A stretch of DNA of 44,802 bases from SIG672 sp045657105 (GCA_045657105.1 JAZOSN010000013.1:1-44802); one strand, 5' to 3'. Numbered from the stretch's first letter, positions 1 through 8,982 are shown. Numbers and translations are program-made. Notes: generated from the letters alone by a model not told the origin.

Positions 1-109
1 AATTTTGTCGACTAGAATTGCGAAACAACTTGAAATTTTCACATTTTTGTGGTACACTAACTTAAATAATTACACTTATCAAAAGGTACACCTTATGAGA
101 GTTGTGGTT

Positions 110-721
110 TTATTTGTCTCCGTGAAGCAACCGATATTCCCTCAACCTCCGATAAAATGTTGCTTCACTCATATTGCATTTTTTCAAGACTTCCGAAAAT
201 GGAAGTCTTTTTTGTTCCCATGCTTTAACGACTTCTCCGAAATCGTCTGGGACACTTTTCTCTGGTCTTCCAAACTTAACGCCCCTTGCTTTCGCAGCCG
301 CAATGCCTTGTTCTTGACGCTTCTTAATGTTTTCACGTTCACTTTGTGCCACAAACGAAAGTATCTGCAATACAAGGTCCGCAATAAACGTACCCATCAA
401 ATCCTTTCCGTTTCGTGTATCGAGCAAGGGCATATCAATAACGCATATGTCCACACCTATTTCCTTTGTAAGTACACGCCATTGTTTTTGAATTTCTTCA
501 TAATTACGTCCAAGACGGTCGATGCTTAATATGTAAAGCAAATCGCCCGAACTTAACTTTTTAATCATTTTCTTATACTGCGGTCGCTCAAAATCTTTTC
601 CCGACTGTTTGTCAATAAAGATTTTCTGGTTAGGCACTCCTGCTTCCGCTAAAGCGAGCATCTGCCTGTCCTCGTTTTGATCCGTGCTTGATACACGAAC
701 ATATCCGTAAATAGTTCCCAT
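110..721 (-). CDS. Small serine recombinase (resolvase/invertase family)
   Basis: Site-specific DNA recombinase of about 203 residues. The N-terminus reads YGYVRVSSTDQNEDRQ, in which the first serine after VRV is the expected nucleophile. IDRLGRNYEEI and SERENIKKRQEQGIAAAKARG follow, typical of the catalytic domain and E-helix. The C-terminus (VLKKCNMSEATFYRRLREYR) is a helix-turn-helix. An in-frame extension upstream to 799 exists, but the ATG at 721 is preceded by AGGAGGAG, so I chose it. It belongs to the short resolvase/invertase class, not the large serine integrases. No cargo or partner gene is visible and the window begins just past it, so whether it is part of a mobile element, a plasmid-type resolution system or an isolated remnant cannot be told. 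Confidence 0.88.
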   Translation of the reverse strand: MGTIYGYVRVSSTDQNEDRQMLALAEAGVPNQKIFIDKQSGKDFERPQYKKMIKKLSSGDLLYILSIDRLGRNYEEIQKQWRVLTKEIGVDICVIDMPLLDTRNGKDLMGTFIADLVLQILSFVAQSERENIKKRQEQGIAAAKARGVKFGRPEKSVPDDFGEVVKAWEQKRLPFSEVLKKCNMSEATFYRRLREYRLLHGDK

Positions 722-848
722 AATTAACTCCTCCTGATGGTAATATAATTTTACAAAATATTTTTGTATTTTTCCTTTCAAGAATAATATAGGGAACATT
801 TTGGTCTCGTTTCAAGAAAACAATCTTGGTGCAGAAATAAATTCATAA

Positions 849-888
849 TATATAGAGCGGTTGACCTCGTGATCAACCGCTCTATATA
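849..888. repeat. 16-bp perfect inverted repeat upstream of recombinase
   Basis: Arms 849-864 and 873-888 are perfect reverse complements around an 8-nt loop. No T-run follows, so it is not a classical terminator. It lies about 130 bp upstream of the recombinase start and could be a recombination or operator site, or the stem of an RNA. Function is inferred only. Confidence 0.6.
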
Positions 889-899
889 CTATATGAAGA

Positions 900-928
900 A
901 AGCGCCGTGCAAACTGCACGGCGCTTGA
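900..928 (-). terminator. GC-rich hairpin, possible terminator
   Basis: Arms AAGCGCCGTGC (900-910) and GCACGGCGCTT (915-925) pair around AAACT. Reading leftward the stem is followed by a short T-rich stretch. It could end transcription in the 722-1063 gap. The only other content seen in that gap is the inverted repeat at 849-888 and a threefold GGCGTAGT repeat at 978-1005. Confidence 0.4.
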
Positions 929-977
929 TCTTTAACCTATCATAGTGACTTTTCTCTGCAAATCTCTTGTGAAAAAT

Positions 978-1005
978 GGCGTAGTAGTTGGCGTAGTGGC
1001 GTAGT
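978..1005. repeat. Three copies of GGCGTAGT
   Basis: Direct copies at 978-985, 990-997 and 998-1005 lie just beyond the 3' end of lysS. They could be a protein-binding site or a footprint at an element edge. No function is established. Confidence 0.5.
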
Positions 1006-1063
1006 TTTTTAAGGTTCTAAACCACCGAAAATCCGCATAACTACTGGGTTTCTTTGAACTATA

Positions 1064-2569
1064 TTAGTCCAAAGGTTTCATGGTGGGGAACAAAAGAACG
1101 TCCCTTATCGAAGCCGAGTCGGTGAGGAGCATTACGAGTCTATCTACGCCGAAGCCGAGACCACCCGTAGGCGGAAGTCCGTATTCGAGAGCGGTGATAT
1201 AGTCGTAATCGACCTGTGCCTGACTTTCGGGATTGAGTGCGAGTCTGTCCGCAACCTGCTTTTCGAAGCGTTGCTTCTGGTCGATAGGATCGTTAAGCTC
1301 GGAGAATGCATTTCCAAATTCGGTAGCGTTAATGAAATACTCAAAGCGCTCGGTGAATGCGGGATCCTCGGGCTTACGCTTTGCAAGCGGGCTATTCTCC
1401 ACGGGGTAATCGTAGATAAAGGTCGGCTGAATGAGGTTTTCCTCAACGAAAGCATCAAAGAACTCGACGAGTATTGCACCCTTAGTGGGAATTTCGGGAA
1501 GCTCTACGTGCTTTTCCTTAGCAATAGCAATCGCCTCTTCGTCGCTCGAAATAGCGGCAAAATCCACGCCCGAATACTTCTTGACCGCCTCGATCATCGT
1601 CATTCTTTCCCAATTACCAAGGTCTATCTCCTTGCCCTGATAATTTATTTGGAGAGTTCCGCAGACGTTCATAGCGACCGTTTTCATCATCTCTTCAACA
1701 AGATCCATCATACCGTAGAAATCGGTATATGCCTGATAAAGCTCGATCGTAGTGAACTCAGGGTTATGCTTGGTATCCATACCCTCGTTACGGAAGATAC
1801 GGCCAACCTCATAAACCTTATTCATTCCTCCGACGACAAGGCGTTTGAGGTAAAGCTCGGTTTCGATACGAAGCACCATATCCATATTCAGTGTATTATG
1901 GTGAGTATAGAAGGGGCGAGCGGACGCGCCTATCTCAAAGGGTGTGAGGATAGGAGTATCAACTTCAAGAAATCCCTTACTATCGAGGAAATTGCGAAGC
2001 TCGCGCATGATCTGGCTACGCTTTACAAAGGTATCCTTGACCTCGGGATTTACGATAAGGTCAACGTATCTCTGACGGTATCTGGTATCTCTGTCGGTAA
2101 GTCCGTGGAACTTTTCGGGAAGCGGAAGGAGCGACTTTGCAAGAAGCGTGATCTTCTGCGCGTGTACCGATATTTCTCCGGTCTTGGTTCTGAAAACGAA
2201 GCCTTCAACACCGATAATATCGCCTATATCCCACTTTTTGAACTCTGCATATTCAGCTTCTCCGACGTCGTCGCGGCGGAAATACACCTGAATAGTTCCC
2301 TCTCCGTCGTCAACGTGACCGAACGAAGCCTTACCCATGATACGGCGGCTCATAAGCCTACCTGCAATCGAAACCTTCATCTCGGTTTCATCGACGAATT
2401 CACTTTTTATTTTCGTGCTCGACGCGCTTACGTCATATTTTGTAATTGCAAAGGGATCCTTGCCTACGCTTTGAAGCTCGGCAAGCTTATCTCTTCTGAC
2501 TTTAAGAATTTCACTGAGGTTTTCCTCAGTCTGCACATTCTGCACGTTTTCGTTTCTGTTTTCTTCCAT
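1064..2569 (-). CDS. lysS: Lysyl-tRNA synthetase, class II
   Basis: Charges tRNA-Lys with lysine in the cytosol. It has 501 residues, the usual length for bacterial class II LysRS. An N-terminal OB-fold anticodon-binding domain (SIAGRLMSRRIMGKASF) precedes the class II core. Motif 2 is visible as YEVGRIFRNEGMDTKHNPEF, followed by TTIELYQAY. Motif 3 is GLPPTGGLGFGVDRLVMLLT near the C-terminus. It lies 33 bp downstream of greA in the same direction, a pairing common in Clostridia, so the two are probably co-transcribed. No T-box is visible directly in front, which fits expression from the upstream operon. Confidence 0.97.
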   Translation of the reverse strand: MEENRNENVQNVQTEENLSEILKVRRDKLAELQSVGKDPFAITKYDVSASSTKIKSEFVDETEMKVSIAGRLMSRRIMGKASFGHVDDGEGTIQVYFRRDDVGEAEYAEFKKWDIGDIIGVEGFVFRTKTGEISVHAQKITLLAKSLLPLPEKFHGLTDRDTRYRQRYVDLIVNPEVKDTFVKRSQIMRELRNFLDSKGFLEVDTPILTPFEIGASARPFYTHHNTLNMDMVLRIETELYLKRLVVGGMNKVYEVGRIFRNEGMDTKHNPEFTTIELYQAYTDFYGMMDLVEEMMKTVAMNVCGTLQINYQGKEIDLGNWERMTMIEAVKKYSGVDFAAISSDEEAIAIAKEKHVELPEIPTKGAILVEFFDAFVEENLIQPTFIYDYPVENSPLAKRKPEDPAFTERFEYFINATEFGNAFSELNDPIDQKQRFEKQVADRLALNPESQAQVDYDYITALEYGLPPTGGLGFGVDRLVMLLTDSASIRDVLLFPTMKPLD

Positions 2570-2602
2570 TTTAAATGCCTTTCGCTATATAAGTCCTATG
2601 TC

Positions 2603-3076
2603 TTACTTGGTAATGCTCATGATTTCGAGAGTAACCTCTCCCGCAGGAGTGATAGCGGTAACGCTCTCTCCCACCTTATGTCCGAGAAGTGCCTTTCCGA
2701 TAGGCGACTGATCAGAAATCTTATGAAGCAGAGGAGCCGCCTCGGTGGATCCGACGATATTATATTCAACGTCCATCTTCTTGGTAGCGTTGAAAACAAG
2801 GACCTTAGAACCGATGCTTACAGCGTCGGTACTGATCTGATCGTCAGAGATAACCTTTACGTTTTTGAGCATTTCTTCAAGCTCCTGAATACGTCCCTCA
2901 ACCTTTGCCTGCTGAGTTTTAGCCTCATCGTATTCGCTGTTTTCCGAAAGGTCACCGAAGGAAAGCGCAATTCTGATGCTTTCTACGATCTCTTTACGTT
3001 TCTCGTTTTTAAGATAGTCGAGTTCATTCTGAAGTTTTTCAAGACCCTCTTTGGTAAGTGTGAGCTGCTGTGCCAT
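2603..3076 (-). CDS. greA: Transcription elongation factor GreA
   Basis: Rescues backtracked RNA polymerase by stimulating transcript cleavage through the secondary channel. At 157 residues it is the standard length. The N-terminal coiled coil contains LTKEGLEKLQNELDYLKNEK, with the acidic tip near FGDLSENSEYDEAK. The C-terminal FKBP-like domain ends in SPIGKALLGHKVGESV, the family signature. AGGAGAAAATTACT precedes the ATG. It sits between the S41 protease gene (50 bp gap) and lysS (33 bp gap), all leftward, consistent with one long operon. Confidence 0.96.
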   Translation of the reverse strand: MAQQLTLTKEGLEKLQNELDYLKNEKRKEIVESIRIALSFGDLSENSEYDEAKTQQAKVEGRIQELEEMLKNVKVISDDQISTDAVSIGSKVLVFNATKKMDVEYNIVGSTEAAPLLHKISDQSPIGKALLGHKVGESVTAITPAGEVTLEIMSITK

Positions 3077-3125
3077 AGTAATTTTCTCCTAAAATATATA
3101 AATTTTATTATAAACAGTTTTAATT

Positions 3126-4469
3126 TTATTCCGCCGCTTCGCCGTAGAGAACGCCGAGTGCTTTTTGAAGCTGAGTATCCTCTGTTTCGGTGAGTGTGAA
3201 AAGGTTTTTATTTGCCGCGTCCTCACTGAGCTTCTGCTCAATATCGGGAACAAGTCCGACTCCGTCGTAATTGTCAACGCCCGGTGCGGTATATTTACTG
3301 AACGTGAGTTTCAGAGCTCCGCCGTTCGGAAGCGCATAGGTACGCTGCATAACGCCCTTACCGTAGGTAGTGACTCCGACCGTTATATTATCGGTAGAAT
3401 ACTGATGAAGTGCCGCGGTAAAGAGCTCGCCTGCACTCGCGGTACCTTTGTTTGTCAGGATCACCGTCTTGCCGGTATGCTTGAATTTTGAGTCAACGCT
3501 CGAAGCGTATTCTCCCTTACAGTAGAGTGCTCTGCTACTCTTCTGAATCGAAACGCTTCCGCTCTTATCGGACACCTCTATAAGCGGCACGTCATTTCCA
3601 AGAAGGAAGGAGAGAACGCCCATAACGCTATCGAGTTGACCGCCCGGATTATCTCTTACGTCGAAAACGAAGTGCTCCGCTCCCGAATTTGAAAGTTCAA
3701 GATAAGCTTTTGCGAACTGCTCAACGGTCGTTCCGTCGAATTGAAGTATCCTGATATATCCCGTTTTTTCATCGGAAAGCATCTTGGAAACCACCGAAAC
3801 GGTAGTGAATTCCTCGCGTTTTACCGTCACCAGTCTTTCCGCACCGTCACGAAGAACGGTAAGCTTGACCTTGCTTCCGACCTCGCCCTTCATCTTCGCA
3901 AGAGCACTGTTATAGCCGATCTCGGAAATTCTTTCGCCATCGACGCCAACGATAAGGTCGCCCACCTCAATACCTGCATTTTCCGCAGGAGCATTTTCGT
4001 AAACGAGCAGTACGTTTATTGCCGACTGATCTTCAAGATAATTCACAAGAACGCCGATACCGACGCCTTCGCCTTGAACCTCTTCAAGATACGCGGCATA
4101 TTCCTGCGCGTTCCAGTAATACGCGTAAAGATCGCCTGTCTGTAAAATATACGCTCTTATAAGAGTATCGAGGACCTCATCGTCACTAAGCTCCGAAAGA
4201 TCACCTGTATAATACTGTGCAAAGAGCTGCTTTACGTATTCAAGCGTATAATAGCTATCACCGGTGAGCGTAGAAACGAGATCGTTATAATCCTCTTTGT
4301 ACTTGCGGTCAAGAAGAGCGAAGGTAGTCATAAATGTTATAAGAACCGCAAGAAGCACCGCAACTATCGCGGTAAATATATTGATGCTCGTTGGTATTTT
4401 GATTTTTGCCTTACCCTCCGGCTTCATTTGAGGACTTGAAACGTTCGGGTTTTCGTTACTGTTTTCCAT
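3126..4469 (-). CDS. S41 carboxy-terminal processing protease (CtpA/CtpB-like)
   Basis: Membrane-anchored serine protease acting outside the membrane, 447 residues. Residues about 28-52 form one hydrophobic anchor (INIFTAIVAVLLAVLITFM). A PDZ domain follows (AGIEVGDLIVGVDGERISEI), then the S41 core. The nucleophile is the Ser in TNKGTASAGELF and the general-base Lys is in TTYGKGVMQ, so the dyad is complete. In Firmicutes such proteases often lie beside ftsEX and a murein hydrolase activator, as here (27 bp after the LytM-like gene). The substrate is unknown. Processing of a cell-wall hydrolase or a sporulation-type regulatory role are both plausible. Confidence 0.9.
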   Translation of the reverse strand: MENSNENPNVSSPQMKPEGKAKIKIPTSINIFTAIVAVLLAVLITFMTTFALLDRKYKEDYNDLVSTLTGDSYYTLEYVKQLFAQYYTGDLSELSDDEVLDTLIRAYILQTGDLYAYYWNAQEYAAYLEEVQGEGVGIGVLVNYLEDQSAINVLLVYENAPAENAGIEVGDLIVGVDGERISEIGYNSALAKMKGEVGSKVKLTVLRDGAERLVTVKREEFTTVSVVSKMLSDEKTGYIRILQFDGTTVEQFAKAYLELSNSGAEHFVFDVRDNPGGQLDSVMGVLSFLLGNDVPLIEVSDKSGSVSIQKSSRALYCKGEYASSVDSKFKHTGKTVILTNKGTASAGELFTAALHQYSTDNITVGVTTYGKGVMQRTYALPNGGALKLTFSKYTAPGVDNYDGVGLVPDIEQKLSEDAANKNLFTLTETEDTQLQKALGVLYGEAAE

Positions 4470-4496
4470 TATATATTCTCCAAATCAAACACACGC

Positions 4497-5867
4497 TTAG
4501 CTATCACTTCCCGAAAGTGAAACGTCGGGGAGCTTTATGTATTTCGCGGGATCTGCGAGCTCGGTGCTATCAAAGACCTCGAAGGTAACTTTGAAATCCT
4601 GCAAGTTACCGCTCATTCCCGAGTATGCAAGACTGTCGCCTGCCAGAAGCTCCTGTCCGACCTCGACCGTTATAAGACTGCAACCCGAATAGAGAGTTAT
4701 AAGTCCGTCCTTATGTGCAAGAGCAACGGTATAACCGCGAGAGGGGCAGTAATCGGCGTAAACGACCTTTCCGTCGGCAGACGCCTTTACGTCGGCATAG
4801 CGAAGCGCCGTATGCAGGTCTATTCCGCTATGGAAAACGTTTACGTATTTACCGAGAGCCGGGCTCCACTCGATCCTGTTTTCGTGACCTTGCCCGACAT
4901 AGTCTGTATAAAAATACTCGCTTCCGACGGGGTAAAGGTATTCTATCTGAATATCGGTACTACCCAAATTTTGCGAGGCTATCTCGCCAAGCTGTTTTAC
5001 GAAGATCTGGTCGCACTCTGCATAATATTGAAGCAGATAATTATATACGTCTTTGCCGAGAGATATATCCGAGATATGCTCGGACGCCTTTAACGACGTG
5101 GCGTAAAACTCGTTCTCCGCATCAGACTGTATATCCGAATAGCTCTCAGATCTTGCAAGGTAATATTTGACTACCGCAAGACCGTCCTCAACTACCGCGT
5201 AAAGCTCGCCGACCTTTTTGGCAAGCTCCTTATCGTAGCTTCTGATCTCGTCAAGCAGGACGTTGCCCATAACGAAATCCATAATGGTATCCGAGCTTCC
5301 GAATATTTCTCCGAAATCGGGAAATCCCGCTTCGTAAACCGCTGAAAGTCTTTCCTTATAGAGCTCGCAGTATTCCTCGTACACTGCAATAGGCTCTGCA
5401 AGCGACGCTCTTGTTTCCTGCGCCCACTCAATACAGAGCTCGGAATATTCTTTACAAAGCAGTGATTTGCTGAGAAGAATTCCTGCACGTCTGTCACAAA
5501 GCTCTTTTATATATACCTTTTTTTCGGGAGATGAGTCACGCTCACACTGCGAGATCTCATTATCAAGCGTTTTGATTTTTTCATCGAGTTCCGTGATCGC
5601 CGCGTCAAAGCTATTAAGGAGTTCTGTTTTATCCTCGGGTATTTCGGCGTTTTTCGGAACGTATACCGTTCCCCCGCTATCCGAAGGATCATCGGATCTC
5701 TGAGAATCCTTTATTGCCATAGCAAACGAGAATATGCTTCCTGCGACAACGAGTGTCAGAGCAAGCAGTACCGCCACGAGTGCAATCAGACCGTGGGTGT
5801 TTCGTTTTGCCGACAGAGCTTTTCGGTCGGGCGAGATGAGCTTATTCTTTTTTTCGATTTTTTTCAT
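4497..5867 (-). CDS. Coiled-coil protein with degenerate LytM/M23 domain (EnvC-like)
   Basis: Likely extracytoplasmic partner of FtsEX that controls peptidoglycan hydrolysis. Starting at the ATG at 5867 (GTG at 5870 is an alternative) it has 456 residues. A single membrane anchor (about 28-50) is followed by long charged helices (about 75-240) and a C-terminal LytM fold. The first zinc-ligand pair is present (H346 and D350 in HSGID). The usual HxH before the final strand is replaced by KVT (FKVTFE, about 425-430), and the Y-x-H position reads YSG. The domain is therefore probably catalytically dead, as in EnvC, whose known job is to activate amidases. It follows ftsE-ftsX directly. An enzyme with atypical ligands cannot be excluded. 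Confidence 0.8.
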   Translation of the reverse strand: MKKIEKKNKLISPDRKALSAKRNTHGLIALVAVLLALTLVVAGSIFSFAMAIKDSQRSDDPSDSGGTVYVPKNAEIPEDKTELLNSFDAAITELDEKIKTLDNEISQCERDSSPEKKVYIKELCDRRAGILLSKSLLCKEYSELCIEWAQETRASLAEPIAVYEEYCELYKERLSAVYEAGFPDFGEIFGSSDTIMDFVMGNVLLDEIRSYDKELAKKVGELYAVVEDGLAVVKYYLARSESYSDIQSDAENEFYATSLKASEHISDISLGKDVYNYLLQYYAECDQIFVKQLGEIASQNLGSTDIQIEYLYPVGSEYFYTDYVGQGHENRIEWSPALGKYVNVFHSGIDLHTALRYADVKASADGKVVYADYCPSRGYTVALAHKDGLITLYSGCSLITVEVGQELLAGDSLAYSGMSGNLQDFKVTFEVFDSTELADPAKYIKLPDVSLSGSDS

Positions 5868-5970
5868 CACATTATCTCCGTACCGAAAAAGCGCTTAATA
5901 TTTCAAAGCATATTTTAATCTGTTTTTATTAAGGTGTAGTGAACACGCTCTAAAATTATACTGAATTTTA

Positions 5971-6930
5971 TCAGTCCTTGCGGATATATCTGGAAGTAGC
6001 AAGCAGGCTTCCCGCAACACCGGTGAAAATTCCGAACACAAGGCAAAGCGCTATAACTCCGGGTGCGATCTGCGAAAATTCAAGAGGCGTGAAGAGTCTT
6101 ACGTTTTCCGCGATCTTGGAAATCAGCGCATTATACATAAATCTGAGAGTAACGACCGAAAGGATCGACGAAACGAGTCCTACCGTAATTCCCTCGATAA
6201 CGAACTGCGCGGAAATATAGGTGTGTGTTGCTCCGATTATTCGCATAAGCGAGATCTCTTCACGCTTATCAAATATACCCATTCGAACGACTGCCGAAAT
6301 GAGAACTATACAAACGAGAAGAAGGAGCGGAATAAGTATTCCGAGCACTCCTACGAGCTTGTCCCCTGCATCCTCGATCTCGCTTATGGCATCGCCGTCG
6401 TCGTAGATACTGTATATCGGATCGTATGTAACGGCACTGCCGTCCTCATTCAGTACGCTTTCGCCGTTTTCATCGCGTTTTTCAAACACGAGATCTTTAA
6501 CTGCCTTTTCCACCTTAGAGTAGCCGCTATCGCTTACCACGCTTACGGTGTAGCTCGCCTTGAACGGACTGCTCTCGGGAGTGAACGAAGCAAAAAGCTT
6601 CGAATATTCGGGGTATCTTTCCTTCTGCTCTTCGAGAGCCTCGCTTTTCGAGAGATAATCAATACCCTCGATCACACCCTCGTTTTTAAGCGTTATCAGA
6701 ACCTCTCTGACGTCAAGTACCGCATTGTCGTCGCACTCGTCCGAAAGGAATATGCAAACGTTTCCTTCGTTTTCGCTTATCGAATCTATATTGTGAGTCA
6801 CCGCAAAGGTAAAGGAAAATATGATAAGGGTTCCTGTGAGCAGACAGAGAACGGCAAGCGCCATTATCGGACTTCTTACGAACACCTTGAAGCACCCTGC
6901 GATAGAATATTTTAAACTAAATTTTTTCAT
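5971..6930 (-). CDS. ftsX: Cell division protein FtsX
   Basis: Integral membrane half of the FtsEX complex, which transmits a cytoplasmic signal to extracellular wall hydrolases at division sites. It has 319 residues. One N-terminal membrane segment (PIMALAVLCLLTGTLIIFSF) is followed by a large extracytoplasmic loop (about 45-195) and three membrane segments with the FtsX-type sequence KREEISLMRIIGATHTYI. It lies 56 bp after ftsE and about 100 bp before the LytM-like gene, giving the classic order FtsE, FtsX, hydrolase regulator. Confidence 0.94.
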   Translation of the reverse strand: MKKFSLKYSIAGCFKVFVRSPIMALAVLCLLTGTLIIFSFTFAVTHNIDSISENEGNVCIFLSDECDDNAVLDVREVLITLKNEGVIEGIDYLSKSEALEEQKERYPEYSKLFASFTPESSPFKASYTVSVVSDSGYSKVEKAVKDLVFEKRDENGESVLNEDGSAVTYDPIYSIYDDGDAISEIEDAGDKLVGVLGILIPLLLLVCIVLISAVVRMGIFDKREEISLMRIIGATHTYISAQFVIEGITVGLVSSILSVVTLRFMYNALISKIAENVRLFTPLEFSQIAPGVIALCLVFGIFTGVAGSLLATSRYIRKD

Positions 6931-6986
6931 CTGAGAGTTTTGTTCCCTTCCTGAATTTCCACTGTGTCGCGAGTCCCCCCCGCTCG

Positions 6987-7688
6987 TTACTCGGGAAGTA
7001 TGATTTCTGCCATTTCTTCCCCTGCCGCAGGAGTATCGCTGACTATTTCACCGAAATCAAGGGTTATCATTCGTTTTCCGAACTGCTTTGCGAGTTCTTC
7101 TTCCTTGGTAAATATTATTACCGTTTTTCCTCTGGCGTTTATCTTCATAAGAAGACTGATTATTTCAAGCCCGGACGCTCCGTCGAGCGACGCAGTAGGC
7201 TCGTCCGCCATTACCACCTTCGGATTTGACGCCATAGCGCGAGCTATCTCGGCGCGCTGTCTTTGTGCGGGAGTGAGCATATCGGGGTATTTTTTACGGG
7301 CATCTTCGAGTTCGACGAGTTTAAGGAGAGCGTCTATTCGCTTTGATATTTCCTTTTCGGGGCAACCGAGCGCACGAAGAACGAACGCGAAATTATCCTG
7401 CAAGGTCTTATTGACGAAAAGTCGTGACTCGCGGAAGATTACGCCGAGCTTTCTGCGATGCCTGTATATATGCTTCTCGCGAATACTGCTTATCGGTATA
7501 TCGTCAAAATAAATATCTCCCGACGAAAGCTTCTCTTCAAGAAGCATAAGCTTTCTGATAGTGGTCTTTCCCGAGTCGGTCTTACCGTGTATAAACAAAA
7601 CCTCGCCGTCGTTTACCGTAAAATTTATATTATTTACCGCAACGGCTCCGTTGGGATATTTTTTTACAACGTTTTCGAATTTTATCAT
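6987..7688 (-). CDS. ftsE: Cell division ATP-binding protein FtsE (atypical nucleotide-site motifs)
   Basis: ABC-type cytoplasmic partner of FtsX, 233 residues from the ATG at 7688 (preceded by GAGAGGA; the longer frame to 7757 lacks support). It aligns end to end with FtsE from the opening MIKFENVVKKYPNG onward. Walker A is GKTDSGKT (35-42) and Walker B is VVMADEPTASLD with E163 intact. The Q-loop Gln is Arg (VIFRESRLF, R86), the LSGGQ signature is LTPAQ (138-142) and the H-loop His is Lys (FTKEEE, K195). ATP binding looks possible, but efficient hydrolysis is doubtful by ABC-family rules. Family assignment is firm; the catalytic consequence is inference. Confidence 0.92.
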   Translation of the reverse strand: MIKFENVVKKYPNGAVAVNNINFTVNDGEVLFIHGKTDSGKTTIRKLMLLEEKLSSGDIYFDDIPISSIREKHIYRHRRKLGVIFRESRLFVNKTLQDNFAFVLRALGCPEKEISKRIDALLKLVELEDARKKYPDMLTPAQRQRAEIARAMASNPKVVMADEPTASLDGASGLEIISLLMKINARGKTVIIFTKEEELAKQFGKRMITLDFGEIVSDTPAAGEEMAEIILPE

Positions 7689-7781
7689 CTGACAGTCCTC
7701 TCGGGTTTTGAGAACAAAGCTCAGCTTGAGCATCACATAAAAATTTGAGTAGCACAAGCTGAAACTTAGTCTATTTATAAA

Positions 7782-8867
7782 TTAGTATTTTGCAGGCTTG
7801 GATCCCAGGTATCTCTTAACCATAAACGCAACCTTGAAGGTTATCGCGTGCTCAAACTCGCGAAGGTCAAGACCTGTGAGCTTACGTATCTTTTCAAGAC
7901 GGTAAACGAGAGTGTTTCTGTGTACGAAAAGCTTTCTCGATGTTTCGGATACGTTAAGGTTGTTCTCAAAGAACGCCTGAATGGTCATAAGCGTTTCTCT
8001 GTCAAGCGATTCGAGCGGTCCCTTCTTGAACACTTCGGAGAGGAACATCTCGCAAAGAGTGGTGGGAAGCTGGTAGATAAGTCTGCCTATTCCGAGATTT
8101 TCGTAGCTGATTATCGACTTTTCAGTATCAAATACTCTACCGACCTCGAGTGCGACCTGCGCTTCCTTATAGGAGCGTGCAAGATCTTTGAGGTTATCAA
8201 CAACAGTTCCTATGCCGATAGAAACCTTGGTGTAGAACTCAGCCGAGATAGTATCGGCGATCGAGCGAGCGATCTTTTCGATCTCTCTGACGTCGTCATG
8301 AGGCTTGACCTCTTTTACAAGAACCGTATCGTTCTCGCCTACGCTGATAACGAAATCCTTTGTCTTGCCGGGGAAAAGGTTCTGCATAATATCGTAAGGA
8401 ATGATCTCGTTCTTCGCGCCGAACTTAATAAGGAATACAACTCTCGTAATGTCGCCTGCGAAGTGGAGCTCCTTGGATTTAAGATAAATATCACTCGGAA
8501 GTATGTTATCAAGTATGATGTTCTTGACGAAAGAGCTTTTGTCGTGCTTTTCGTCATAGAAGTTCTTTATATTGCTGAGGGATATAGTCAGCATCATAGA
8601 AAACTGTTCTGCCGTTCTGTCCTCTCCCTCGACGAAAACTATGTACTCGCTCTTCGTGGTAGTGCTGAGAGCGCGGTATGTATAGCCTCCGACGACTACT
8701 ACGTCAGACGTATAGGACATTTCCTCGCGCACGCCCTGTCTGATCTCTCCGATCTTGACAAGCTCGCTGCAACAGGTGACTACACCCGTTTCGTCGATAA
8801 CACCGATAACGCGATCGACGGCGTCCTTCATCTGATAAATTATTCCTTGGAACAGCCTGTTTGACAT
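7782..8867 (-). CDS. PucR/CdaR-type helix-turn-helix transcriptional regulator
   Basis: DNA-binding regulator of 361 residues. The C-terminus carries the PucR-type helix-turn-helix: FFENNLNVSETSRKLFVHRN, then TLVYRLEKIRKLTGLDLREF, where the HRNT-x-YRL-x-KI pattern is diagnostic. The middle contains the GGDEF-like CdaR segment (KVSIGIGTVVDNLKDLARSY, then KEAQVALEVG). The N-terminal ligand region is not recognised. CGGAGGTTAAA precedes the ATG. The gene stands alone, upstream of ftsE in the same direction. Its own upstream region holds paired direct and inverted repeats suited to autoregulation. The inducer is unknown; CdaR relatives sense sugar diacids. Confidence 0.82.
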   Translation of the reverse strand: MSNRLFQGIIYQMKDAVDRVIGVIDETGVVTCCSELVKIGEIRQGVREEMSYTSDVVVVGGYTYRALSTTTKSEYIVFVEGEDRTAEQFSMMLTISLSNIKNFYDEKHDKSSFVKNIILDNILPSDIYLKSKELHFAGDITRVVFLIKFGAKNEIIPYDIMQNLFPGKTKDFVISVGENDTVLVKEVKPHDDVREIEKIARSIADTISAEFYTKVSIGIGTVVDNLKDLARSYKEAQVALEVGRVFDTEKSIISYENLGIGRLIYQLPTTLCEMFLSEVFKKGPLESLDRETLMTIQAFFENNLNVSETSRKLFVHRNTLVYRLEKIRKLTGLDLREFEHAITFKVAFMVKRYLGSKPAKY

Positions 8868-8982
8868 TTTAACCTCCGTGCCGTCGTTTTGACGGCTTTG
8901 TGAATTTTGACTCGAACTTTAAGTCCGTTTTAGTAAAAACAAGCGCAAATAAAAGCGCAAGTGATACCTTTACGCTTAAATT

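Noticed and set aside
122..168. 10-bp inverted repeat GTGAAGCAAC/GTTGCTTCAC
   Set aside because: Falls within the 3' coding end of the recombinase with a 27-nt loop; no independent support.
186..209. AAGACTTCC/GGAAGTCTT hairpin with T-runs
   Set aside because: Terminator-like, but it lies inside the recombinase coding region at its helix-turn-helix, so it is more likely chance.
5..529. 174-codon plus-strand frame
   Set aside because: Runs opposite the recombinase, whose motifs are clear on the minus strand.
1271..3193. 640-codon plus-strand open frame opposite lysS and greA
   Set aside because: It is the antisense shadow of two conserved genes and its translation has no recognisable domain.
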